Assembly: GCA_029256725.1 (NCBI GenBank)
Contig: JAQSXJ010000028.1
Span: 1-61,933 of the forward strand
Direction of reading: 5' to 3'
Origin: Anaerocolumna sp.
GTDB taxonomy: Bacteria; Bacillota; Clostridia; Lachnospirales; Lachnospiraceae
DNA: 61,933 nt
Shown: piece by piece, positions 54,324 through 61,933 of the stretch
Numbering within the stretch: position 1 is the first letter of the stretch
Layout: every line of letters starts with the position of its first letter
Notes under the pieces: generated by a model
The model's input: only the letters and a program-made list of their open reading frames with translations
Told to the model about the DNA's origin: nothing
The model's database searches: none
Position numbers and translations under genes: made by a program

Positions 54324-57300
54324 TTACATCATTTCAATCTCAATCATGAGCTCTAGAATCTGGGTTTCCAGGTTATCTATGTGTTTATTTTTTTCGTTTA
54401 TTAACTCTGTTAACCGCGCAGTTTCTGAATTATTATCATCTGTTTGCTTCAAATTCATAAAATTGGCATTTAACAAGTCGTAGCTATTTTCTAATTCATT
54501 ATTTTTATCAACTAGCTGCTGTATGACTTTCAACTGTTCTTCTATCTTTTCATTTTGCTTCGCTAGCGCCTTATACTGCTCAAAACTAGTATCCTTCTGG
54601 ACTTCCAAGGTATGAGTGACAGATTTGATATCTTCTTCTTTTTGTTGCATACTACTTAGTAACAGTTCTCTCTCCGTTTCAGTATCTTTGAGCTTTAATC
54701 TCAGCAATTCGATAGCATCCGCAGAATTATTGATTTTTTCTGTTAATATCTCGTTATCTCTTGACAACTGACTTAACTGAGCGAGTTTTTCATTAACTTC
54801 ATCTGCTCTATTTACATCTTCCTGATGAAGCTTGCGCAGTTTTTGCTCTAAACGATACACCTGCTGTTTTCTTTGTTCCAACTGCTCTTGTACTTTCTGA
54901 CCTGAATCTGACGGAGCATCTTCTGTTATCTTCAAATCTTCCTTCTGCTGTTGCAACTGTTCTTTCTCACGAATTACTTCCTCTAACTGTTTATTAAGAA
55001 GCTCTATCTCTTTCTTAGCATTTTCCTGGATAACTTCCAGCTCCAAAGCAGCTTGCTTCTTATAATCTTCCAGTGTTTTAAATGATTGGTCCTTTATATT
55101 ATTCGTTTCAAGTTCAGCAAGTTTTTTATATTCCGCCAGCTCTATTTCAGAGGCTTTCCGGATTTCAACCAGTTCTTGTTCACACAGTCTCTTGCATTCA
55201 TCCAGCTGTCGTTCAGAATTTTTCTTATATTCTTCCTGTTTCTTGTCAGTAACTTGTTTATATTCATCCAGTGCTAGTTCTGCTGCCTTTTCCACTTCAT
55301 GCTTCTCTTGGAGTAATTGTTCCTTGCTATGAGTTAATTGCTCATTGAATCTGGTTTGCAGTTCAGATTTTTCTTTTTGGAACTGCTCTTTCAGAAATTC
55401 AAATTCAAGTAATGTATCTTTGCTGATTTTCTCTCTCTCTTTCATTAGACCTTGATTCTCTTCTACTGCAAATTTAAGTTTTTCTGAAAGAATATCAATT
55501 TTTTCTTCTGAGGTTTTAATGAGCTTATGCAACTTTTCTTTCTCTTCTTCCAGAAGCTCCTTCTCTTTCTGAGCCTTCTCTTTTATTTGCTCTGTTTCAA
55601 GGAAAGCTTGTTTCCTGAGTTCTTCTATTTCTTCCTCAGACTGTACTTTTATGTTTATTATTTCTTGCTCTGTCTTTTGCTTTATATTCTCTAACTCAGA
55701 TTCAGCGACTTCTGTTAAATGTCTGTATTCCTCCAGCTGCTGCTCAGCCAATCGTTTATACTCTTCAAAAGTCTTTTCTGCAAGTATTGATTTCTCTTCA
55801 TTTTCTTTATGTAATTGCTGTTTTATTTCTGAGATTTCATCTTCATATCTTATTTGTAATTCTGTTTTATCTTTTTGGAACTGTTCATTCAGTGTATTAA
55901 TTTCATATCCTGTTTGAATCCTTAGTTCTTCTTTCTGATCATGTATTTCTTGGTTCTCTGCTCGTAATTTTTGGTTCTTAGCCTGTAATTCTTGGTTCTC
56001 TTTATGTGATTCTTGGTTTTTTAACTGTAATTCTTGATTCTCATTATATAATTCTTGGATTTCAGTCTCTGATAGTTTTAGCTTAACAGAGAGATCATTT
56101 TTCTCATCCGTTACTGTTTTATTCTCTTTATGTAATTGCTCTTTTTCATAAATAACTTCTGTAATCTGATCTTCCAGAAGCTTCTTTTCATTTCTTGCAT
56201 TTTCTATAATTTCATCCTGCTCAAGGATTGCAAGTTCTCTAATCTCTTCTATTTCCTGCTCCATTTGCTTCCTGAGCTGCTCTAACTCTTGTGCTGACAG
56301 AGTTTTAATATCATTAATCTCTTTCTCAGTTTGCTTCTTGTACTCTTCTAATTTCTGTTCAGCTAGAGATTTCGCTTTTTCTGTTTCTTGTTCTGCTTGA
56401 ATTAATAATTCTTCCAGTTCCTGGGCTGCTATAATTTTTACATTGTCTAGTTCCTGTTCTTTTTGTTCCTTGAACTCTAACAGTTCTTGCTCTGCTTGTT
56501 TCTTACATTCATTCAGTTCTTGTGCAGCACGTGCTCTTAAAGCCTCATTTTCTTCACTTAATTCATCAATAGTACGAGAAATTTCTTCATTAAATTTAGA
56601 TTGCTGTTCAGATTTCTGAATTTCAAACTGTTCACTTAACTCCTTAATATGTATGCTTGTCTGCTCTTTCAGTTCTTCCTTTTCATCCTGTAATCTTTGA
56701 TTCTCTTCTTTGGCTTTGTTCAGCTCATGGATAACAGTCTTTGATTCTTCTCCTGATATTTCTATCAGTTCATCCAGTTCATTAATTTTAGATGTTAAAT
56801 CTTCTGCTTTATTATTTAAGCTCTCAAGCTGCTTATTAAGCTGTTCTTTTTCATGATCAGAAACCTTCAACAGATTTTCCATATCTGTAAGTTTGGTATA
56901 CAGTTCTTCCTTATCAATTACTAACGAATTATTTCTTTCTGAATAGGACTTTAGTTCTTCCTTTAATTCTGCTTGAGAAGTATTTAATTCATCTTTCAAA
57001 GCAGCCAAAGTTTCAATTTCATAGGTTTTTGATTGTAATTCTTTTGTTTTGTTCTTTAGCTGTAAAGACATCTGCTCATTATTTTTCTTTACTTCTTCTG
57101 ATTCTTTTTTTAACGTTTCATATTGAGTTGTTAATTGAATCAACTTATCCTTTTGTGTATTTGCTGCTTCCTCTAATTCTTTCATCTGGGTAAGGTTATT
57201 AGTAAGACTGGTATTCTTAGCCTCAAGTTCCGTTTCTAACACCTTAGACTGTTCCGTAAGACTAGCTATTTCACTTTCTTTTTCAACAAATTTAACTTCT

Positions 57301-57761
57301 GCTTCTTTCAGTAGCTCTGCGTACTCTCTTAACTGGTTGTCCTTGGTTTCTGATTTTGATTTTTGAGCACCAAGCTCTTCTTCACAGAGTCTTTTTTGCT
57401 CTTCCAGTTCTATATAATTTGTCTGTTGTTCTTTTATGATATTGGATAGGCTATCCTTCTCAACAAACAGAGCTGAAATTTTCGCTTTACACTCCGTAAC
57501 CTCACTGTTTAAACGTGTAATCTGGTTTTCTCTCTCTTTAACATACTCCTCCACTTGATCAGTAATCTCATTATACTTAGCAATTTCACCCTGGTAGAAG
57601 GATATTTTCTGTTGGAGCTGTTTCGCTTCCTGTTCTTTTTTTTCTAATTGTGTTTTGCTTTTATCGTAGTTATTACTTAGTTCCTCTATTATATAAAGGC
57701 TATTATCATAGTCCTGTTCTAATTTTGCTAATCGTTGTTTGTCCTGTTTCGATAATATCAT
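54324..57761 (-). CDS. Giant cytoplasmic coiled-coil protein
   Basis: An 1145-residue protein that is almost entirely predicted coiled coil, very rich in Glu, Lys, Gln and Leu, with no signal peptide, transmembrane helix or nucleotide-binding motif, which separates it from SMC/RecN proteins. Two kinds of internal repeat stand out: long units of the pattern AEQELEEYKKQxEQEIxxIK (about 410-530, and again about 660-740 and 860-930), and a run of at least five exact-length heptads (pattern xxENQEL, DNA about 55945-56075). It is probably a filament or scaffold protein; the function cannot be assigned. It is monocistronic. The start follows AGAAGGGAAAGACACGG. Confidence 0.8.
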   Translation of the reverse strand: MILSKQDKQRLAKLEQDYDNSLYIIEELSNNYDKSKTQLEKKEQEAKQLQQKISFYQGEIAKYNEITDQVEEYVKERENQITRLNSEVTECKAKISALFVEKDSLSNIIKEQQTNYIELEEQKRLCEEELGAQKSKSETKDNQLREYAELLKEAEVKFVEKESEIASLTEQSKVLETELEAKNTSLTNNLTQMKELEEAANTQKDKLIQLTTQYETLKKESEEVKKNNEQMSLQLKNKTKELQSKTYEIETLAALKDELNTSQAELKEELKSYSERNNSLVIDKEELYTKLTDMENLLKVSDHEKEQLNKQLESLNNKAEDLTSKINELDELIEISGEESKTVIHELNKAKEENQRLQDEKEELKEQTSIHIKELSEQFEIQKSEQQSKFNEEISRTIDELSEENEALRARAAQELNECKKQAEQELLEFKEQKEQELDNVKIIAAQELEELLIQAEQETEKAKSLAEQKLEEYKKQTEKEINDIKTLSAQELEQLRKQMEQEIEEIRELAILEQDEIIENARNEKKLLEDQITEVIYEKEQLHKENKTVTDEKNDLSVKLKLSETEIQELYNENQELQLKNQESHKENQELQAKNQKLRAENQEIHDQKEELRIQTGYEINTLNEQFQKDKTELQIRYEDEISEIKQQLHKENEEKSILAEKTFEEYKRLAEQQLEEYRHLTEVAESELENIKQKTEQEIINIKVQSEEEIEELRKQAFLETEQIKEKAQKEKELLEEEKEKLHKLIKTSEEKIDILSEKLKFAVEENQGLMKEREKISKDTLLEFEFLKEQFQKEKSELQTRFNEQLTHSKEQLLQEKHEVEKAAELALDEYKQVTDKKQEEYKKNSERQLDECKRLCEQELVEIRKASEIELAEYKKLAELETNNIKDQSFKTLEDYKKQAALELEVIQENAKKEIELLNKQLEEVIREKEQLQQQKEDLKITEDAPSDSGQKVQEQLEQRKQQVYRLEQKLRKLHQEDVNRADEVNEKLAQLSQLSRDNEILTEKINNSADAIELLRLKLKDTETERELLLSSMQQKEEDIKSVTHTLEVQKDTSFEQYKALAKQNEKIEEQLKVIQQLVDKNNELENSYDLLNANFMNLKQTDDNNSETARLTELINEKNKHIDNLETQILELMIEIEMM
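55945..56075. repeat. 21-bp coding minisatellite in the coiled-coil gene
   Basis: Reverse-strand 21-bp units, each encoding a heptad such as YNENQEL, QLKNQES, HKENQEL, QAKNQKL and RAENQEI, are placed end to end. The plus strand shows recurrent TTCTTGGTTCT. This is likely a slippage- or recombination-prone tract. Confidence 0.75.
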
Positions 57762-58012
57762 CCGTGTCTTTCCCTTCTGTCTGCTGTCTACCCCTTACTG
57801 TCAACTCTTTATGCGGTATTTTACATCCGTTCAGGCTGGGTAACAAGGACTATATTATACTTGTTTTTTTAGTAAAAATCCATGGTTTTTGACACTTAGT
57901 CAGTACTTTTTCTGATTATGGAGAAATTTGTCTGATATATTTACTAAAAATGTTAAAACATACTCATTGTTAATATCAATTCATACTATTATGAGCATTT
58001 TAGATTGTAATT

Positions 58013-58918
58013 CTATGTATTATAGTTGCGTATATCTTCTACTTCTCCCTTGAGAATCTTTATTATTATCCGGTTGATTTCTGAAGCTTCCTCATGATTA
58101 ATGCCATGCCCTGCTTCTTCAAAAAACATAGCATTTAGCTTTCTGCTCTTTACTGCCTCTTCCCCGCCGAGTTTTTCAAAAGGGTCTCTTCTCCCTAACA
58201 ATAGATAAATACCTTCGCCGATTTTACTGACTTCTTCCTTTGTGAAGGGTACAACTTTGTGATATCCCATTGCCATATTGTTAAAGCCTTTTAATAAACT
58301 TGCGTAATGTTCCATAATTACAGGGTTTTCTGTAAAGACCTGATGATGTTCCCCTGATAATTTCTTAATCAGTTTAAGTACATTCCCTTTCGTTGGGAAC
58401 AAGGCTTCCGGCAGAAATATCTTCATCATTGTATACATTGGATTTCTATTATCATTTGAGATTGCTGATGCCATACCGATTGCTTTCATAACACGCTCCG
58501 GTCTCTTAAGCAGGTAATACATAACCAGATAACCACCGTGGGAAGTTCCTGTCATATGTACCTTATCCAGTCCAAGTCCATTAAGAATCGAATCAATCCA
58601 GTCAATATCATGAAAGCTTTTATTATAACCTATTCCCGGTTCGCTTTTTCCGGGTCCTCCCATTGTATCAATTGCAAAGAGCCTGTAATGCTGCCCCAGT
58701 GCTTTTGCATTGTAGATCCACATCAATGCGGAATTATCACCTACACCATGAAATAATACAAGCGGTTCTCCCGATTTATTTCCACAGGTTATAATATGAG
58801 TCTTGCCATAATCATTTTCAATCCAGATATCTTCATAGGAAACTCCCCATAGTTCCATTAACTGGTCGTAGGATCTAAGGATATTAGCTTTTGCTTTTTT
58901 ACTTTTATAACCTTTCAT
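58013..58918 (-). CDS. Alpha/beta hydrolase
   Basis: A 301-residue cytoplasmic hydrolase of the alpha/beta fold. Motifs are VLFHGVGDN (oxyanion turn), DTMGGPGKSEP, the nucleophile elbow GTSHGG with Ser126, Asp in LLGRRDPFEK and His in EEAGHGINHE. The substrate is unknown (ester or amide). The start is ATG 58918 behind ATGGAGGAAATA; the frame is open four codons further. A TetR-family gene lies 208 bp upstream on the same strand and may control it. Confidence 0.9.
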   Translation of the reverse strand: MKGYKSKKAKANILRSYDQLMELWGVSYEDIWIENDYGKTHIITCGNKSGEPLVLFHGVGDNSALMWIYNAKALGQHYRLFAIDTMGGPGKSEPGIGYNKSFHDIDWIDSILNGLGLDKVHMTGTSHGGYLVMYYLLKRPERVMKAIGMASAISNDNRNPMYTMMKIFLPEALFPTKGNVLKLIKKLSGEHHQVFTENPVIMEHYASLLKGFNNMAMGYHKVVPFTKEEVSKIGEGIYLLLGRRDPFEKLGGEEAVKSRKLNAMFFEEAGHGINHEEASEINRIIIKILKGEVEDIRNYNT

Positions 58919-58951
58919 TATTTCCTCCATTCTGCCTCTCTAGCCTTACAA

Positions 58952-59010
58952 TTATGCAGAAGACTTTTATGCAGAAGAATTTTATAGCATATGAGTTTTA
59001 TAGTAATCAC
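58952..59010. repeat. Four degenerate 15-bp tandem units before the hydrolase gene
   Basis: TTATGCAGAAGACTT (58952-58966) and TTATGCAGAAGAATT (58967-58981) are nearly identical; weaker copies TTATAGCATATGAGTT and TTATAGTAATCAC follow. A 65-codon open frame across this region is considered spurious. Confidence 0.7.
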
Positions 59011-59126
59011 TGTAATCCACACCTTAAAATATTTTTCGTATAATGTGTCTTTCTTTCCCCTTATCCCCTTGTATAGCTGACATGCCTGCGAAATTTTCAT
59101 TAATAGAATAAGCAAAAGAATCCATT

Positions 59127-59756
59127 TTACCTTTGCTTCATTTTGTTATAGATATCTTTCATATTCTTATTAATTTCCTGTTTTGTGAGAGCAATATTTT
59201 CATCGGTCAGTTCCGGCCCGATACAATTTTTTTGAAAAGCAAAATAAATAATTGCATAGTACTCCTGTGCCAATACCTCTGGAGCATTTCGAACAATAAA
59301 TCCTTTGTCAATCATCTGAGCAAATACCATTTCCATCTGTTTTAGCGGTAATTCAAATACAAGCTTTTGATAAGTGTCCTGAGCATTATAAGTGGATATC
59401 CGCTCTATGGTCAGCATTGCTATCATTTTATAAACCACAGGATGAAGTAAATAACCCTGCAGCATTCCAATTGCAACAGCACACATTGCTTCATCACTTA
59501 CTTCAGCTGCTTCTGAAAAGGCAGCTTCAAACTCAGTTTTCATCTGCAGAATAAGCTGATCAACTCTTAATAAAAGTGAATCCAAAATCCCCTGCTTATT
59601 TGCAAAGTGATAATAAATAGCACTTTCCCGCAATCCTAGAGGCTTGCAGATATCTCTTACCGAAACTGCCTGAAAGCCATGTTTTGCAAACAGCTCAAGT
59701 GCTGTCATTTCAATATTTTCTTTGTTATTTATCTTTATATTCTTTTCTTCAGACAT
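59127..59756 (-). CDS. TetR/AcrR-family transcriptional regulator
   Basis: A 209-residue regulator. The N-terminal DNA-binding domain (about 10-60) has ALELFAKHGFQAVSVRDICK and LRESAIYYHFANKQGIL, which are characteristic. The C-terminal ligand domain is unassigned. Two 16-bp palindromes lie directly before the gene (59770-59785 and 59796-59811), one touching the ribosome binding site region, so autorepression is likely. The start is ATG 59756 behind GGAGAGGAAAA. Confidence 0.92.
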   Translation of the reverse strand: MSEEKNIKINNKENIEMTALELFAKHGFQAVSVRDICKPLGLRESAIYYHFANKQGILDSLLLRVDQLILQMKTEFEAAFSEAAEVSDEAMCAVAIGMLQGYLLHPVVYKMIAMLTIERISTYNAQDTYQKLVFELPLKQMEMVFAQMIDKGFIVRNAPEVLAQEYYAIIYFAFQKNCIGPELTDENIALTKQEINKNMKDIYNKMKQR

Positions 59757-59769
59757 TTTTCCTCTCCTA

Positions 59770-59811
59770 CTTAACAACTGTTAAGCACTATTATACTTAA
59801 CAATTGTTAAG
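59770..59811. promoter_or_regulatory. Twin 16-bp palindromic operators of the TetR gene
   Basis: CTTAACAACTGTTAAG (59770-59785) and the perfect palindrome CTTAACAATTGTTAAG (59796-59811) have centres 26 bp apart, just upstream of the tetR start. Confidence 0.85.
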
Positions 59812-60182
59812 TAGTCAACACCAAAATGAGAGCCACCTAAGTCACTCTCCCATAAAATCTTAATTTCAGTTCCGCTAGAATTCCTACCATATATATTTTA
59901 TTTAATATTGGTATAGAATAGCATGTTTATCCTGACATCTAATGTCATATATATACTTTAAATTTTTATATCTCATTACACAGCTTTATTTATCGCAAAA
60001 TGGAACGTTTCGGTAAAAGCAGTTATCAATCGCTCTAAAAAGTATATATATGATATATTGTATCAATATTCTATGTTCATTTGTTGTTTTTACAACAAAC
60101 ATTTCAAAAGAACTATGTTATAATGTAATCATTACTTGAACAATACTTTTCACAACTTATGAGTTAAGAAAGGAAGATAAAT
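59812..60182. other. Intergenic region before the DUF1858-SBP gene
   Basis: No gene is seen. TATAAT at 60119-60124 is a likely -10. Upstream of it are a palindrome TGATATATTGTATCA (60051-60065) and the hairpin-like repeat TTTGTTGT-TTTT-ACAACAAA (60080-60099), which overlaps the expected -35 position; both could be regulator sites. AAGAAAGGAAGATAAAT precedes the ATG. Confidence 0.5.
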
Positions 60183-61436
60183 ATGTCACGCTACTTTAAC
60201 ATTACCGATACCATTTATGATATAACTGAGAAATATCCCGATACCATTAGTATATTTGTTGCCAGCGGATTTGAGCATTTGAATAACCCTGTTATGCGAA
60301 GTACTATGGGTAAAACTGTTACACTGGAGATGGCTTTGTCACTGCGTAAAGTGAACCAGGAAATATTTATACAGAAGCTTGAAGAAGCTATTGAAGGAAG
60401 TAATCCGGACCTTTCAACTGGTCTGTATGCAGCCAAGAAAGAAACCGGCGGCGATATCCGTATAGAAGGTGTACTCCCCTGCCCCATCCGCCTGCCGCTT
60501 TTAGAGAAATTCACTGGCTGGTTTGATTCTGTAAAGGATACACTGGATTATCAGGTGGATTATAATCTGAAATCTGCCAACCTTGGACTGGACGATGTGA
60601 AAGAACGTATACTTACTGCTAATGGCAATGCCGATGGACTTTCCGACCTTTACCTGTCTGCCGGTTTTGATTTATTCTTTGATAAGAAACTTATGGGACA
60701 ATACAGGGAATCCGGTGTATTTGAAGACATTTCCGGTGTAACTCAAATGAATTCTGATTTTGACAATGAAAATATTTCGTTAAGAGACCCAAAAGGTCAA
60801 TACGCTATTATTGGTGTTGTTTCTGCTATCTTTATGGTAAATACAAATGTATTGGGTGACCGTCCGATGCCTGAAAGCTGGGAAGACTTAATGAAACCGG
60901 AATTTGAGAACAGCATCAGCTTACCCATGAGAGATTTGGATATGTTCAACGCCTTTCTGCTCCATATCTACCGCCATTACGGAGAAGACGGTGTTAAGAA
61001 GATGGGCAAGGCTCTCTTACAGAACATGCACCCGGCACAGATGGTAAAAGCACATATTCCAAAAGGGGGCAATCCTGTCCCTGCAGTTACGGTTACACCC
61101 TATTTCTTTGCCAGCATGGTAGATAAGAAAGGCCCACTTCGCCCGGTTTGGCCTAAGGACGGCGCAATCATAAGCCCTATCTTCCTTCTGTCCAAAGCAA
61201 AGAACAAAGATAAGCTGAAACCTTTTGTCGACTTCCTTTACTCAAAAGAAATCGGTGAAATCTTATCCTCTGGTGGTAAGTTCCCTTCTACCAATCCTAT
61301 CGTGGACAATCATTTATCTCCTGACCAGAAGTTTATGTGGGTTGGCTGGGACTTTATCCACAACAATGACATCGGAGAATTGATTACTTATATAGAGGAG
61401 CTGTTTTACAATGCCTCAGGAAAGGAGTCCTTATGA
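60183..61436 (+). CDS. DUF1858 domain fused to an ABC-type substrate-binding protein, no signal peptide
   Basis: A 417-residue protein. Residues about 5-70 are a DUF1858 domain of the DUF438-associated type (NITDTIYDITEKYPDTISIFVASGFEHLNNPVMRSTMGKTVTLEMAL) without Cys pairs. Residues about 90-415 resemble extracellular solute-binding proteins of the iron/2-aminoethylphosphonate/polyamine class (GQYAIIGVVSAIFMVNT, PESWEDLMKPEF, KPFVDFLYSKEIGEIL). Such proteins normally carry a signal peptide or lipobox; here there is none, and the cytoplasmic-type DUF1858 occupies the N-terminus, so the protein probably stays inside the cell. It overlaps by 4 bp with a P-loop NTPase of the HypB/UreG type, which suggests handling of a metal or cofactor. 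The ligand is unknown. Confidence 0.85.
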   Translation: MSRYFNITDTIYDITEKYPDTISIFVASGFEHLNNPVMRSTMGKTVTLEMALSLRKVNQEIFIQKLEEAIEGSNPDLSTGLYAAKKETGGDIRIEGVLPCPIRLPLLEKFTGWFDSVKDTLDYQVDYNLKSANLGLDDVKERILTANGNADGLSDLYLSAGFDLFFDKKLMGQYRESGVFEDISGVTQMNSDFDNENISLRDPKGQYAIIGVVSAIFMVNTNVLGDRPMPESWEDLMKPEFENSISLPMRDLDMFNAFLLHIYRHYGEDGVKKMGKALLQNMHPAQMVKAHIPKGGNPVPAVTVTPYFFASMVDKKGPLRPVWPKDGAIISPIFLLSKAKNKDKLKPFVDFLYSKEIGEILSSGGKFPSTNPIVDNHLSPDQKFMWVGWDFIHNNDIGELITYIEELFYNASGKESL

Positions 61437-61933
61437 ATCTGATTATATTTTCCGGACCTCCCTCCTCTGGTAAGACCTCTGTTATCTTAAAAACAATAGC
61501 CTCCTTTCAGAATCGTAACATCAAGGTAGGCGTCATTAAATTCGATTGTCTATACACAGATGATGATATCGCCTATGAAAAAGCAGGTATTCCTGTTAAA
61601 AAAGGCTTATCCGGTGCTCTTTGCCCCGACCACTTCTTTGCTTCCAACATTGAAGAGGTAGTTAACTGGGGAAATAAAGAACAGCTTGACCTGCTTATCA
61701 CAGAATCCGCAGGATTATGCAACCGCTGCTCTCCTTACTTAAAGGAGATCAAGGGAGTTTGCGTTATTGACAACCTTTCCGGTATTAATACCCCTAAGAA
61801 AATCGGTCCTATGTTAAAAGCTGCCGACTTTGTAGTTATCACCAAGGGAGATATCGTATCCCAGGCTGAAAGGGAAGTATTTGCTTCCTGCGTCAGTTCT
61901 GTAAACCCCAGAGCAGTAACCATGCATGTAAAC
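61433..61933 (+). CDS. HypB/UreG/CooC-like P-loop nucleotide-binding protein (partial, runs off the window)
   Basis: The first 167 residues are visible and open to the window end. Walker A GPPSSGKTS lies at 8-16; later landmarks are IKFDCLYTDDDIAYEKAGIP, LLITESAGLCNRCSPYL (switch II-like, with a Cys-x2-Cys pair) and VVITKGDIVSQAE, a G4-like TKGD. The order matches SIMIBI-class NTPases that load nickel or other metals into enzymes. The ATG overlaps the preceding stop (ATGA) and follows AGGAAAGGAG, so the two are coupled. The identity of the client enzyme lies outside the window. Confidence 0.8.
   Translation, partial: MNLIIFSGPPSSGKTSVILKTIASFQNRNIKVGVIKFDCLYTDDDIAYEKAGIPVKKGLSGALCPDHFFASNIEEVVNWGNKEQLDLLITESAGLCNRCSPYLKEIKGVCVIDNLSGINTPKKIGPMLKAADFVVITKGDIVSQAEREVFASCVSSVNPRAVTMHVN

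Noticed and set aside
58918..59115. 65-codon minus-strand frame between the hydrolase and TetR genes
   Set aside because: No ribosome binding site, and it is made partly of the 15-bp repeat; no recognisable product.

Overview
The window reads as a low-GC, AT-rich Firmicutes chromosome segment, most like an anaerobic Lachnospiraceae/Clostridium cluster XIVa plant-polysaccharide degrader. This rests on strong AGGAGG-type ribosome binding sites, a secreted modular GH5 enzyme with X2 and CBM3 modules, a CE7 acetyl esterase, a GH2 enzyme, a classic FMN-riboswitch riboflavin operon, and many OmpR-type two-component systems next to ABC transporters. Taxonomy is inferred from gene style only. There are no rRNA or tRNA genes, no CRISPR array and no intact transposase.

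Layout. 0.8-5.6 kb: a secreted GH5 mannanase-like enzyme and a Cache-GGDEF diguanylate cyclase. 5.6-10.2 kb: MITE-like inverted repeats, a DUF1858 redox-disulfide protein, Lon protease preceded by a TetR regulator (matching palindromes lie before both genes) and a GNAT acetyltransferase. 10.6-12.8 kb: a double VOC protein, a cold-shock protein with a structured leader, and a dead histidine kinase. 12.9-18.3 kb: a divergent cluster of a PucR/CdaR-type regulator against an SDR and an unusual 937-residue fusion of an old-yellow-enzyme/dienoyl-CoA-reductase-type flavoenzyme with an acetoacetate-decarboxylase domain. 18.4-29.5 kb: an M23 peptidase, a histidine kinase beside a truncated response regulator, a giant bacillopeptidase F-like subtilase, a secreted metallo-beta-lactamase-fold protein, and a gene graveyard (IS630 scrap, frameshifted DUF1905 gene, duplicated piece of the nearby degV gene). 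29.6-34.1 kb: a Bcr-type ABC transporter with its two-component system, then DegV. 34.3-38.1 kb: FMN riboswitch and ribD-ribE-ribBA-ribH. 38.1-42.8 kb: a DUF2089 regulator with a 53-residue membrane protein, a secreted LRR/beta-propeller protein, an ABC-ATPase remnant and a CE7 esterase. 43.2-51.6 kb: a heterodimeric ABC exporter plus a MacB-like fused ABC protein, divergent from a two-component system. 52-59.8 kb: a GH2 enzyme, a small membrane protein, an 1145-residue coiled-coil protein, and an alpha/beta hydrolase behind a TetR regulator. 60.2 kb to the end: a DUF1858-substrate-binding-protein fusion without a signal peptide, translationally coupled to a HypB/UreG-like P-loop protein cut by the window edge.

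The most promising leads for undescribed biology are the OYE-decarboxylase fusion cluster, the cytoplasmic DUF1858-SBP/P-loop NTPase pair at the right edge, the probable TetR control of lon, and a recurring pattern of short degenerate tandem repeats at gene ends and in intergenic gaps. Many true starts lie a few codons inside the longest open frame because the ribosome binding site falls within it; the coordinates below use the start supported by the ribosome binding site.
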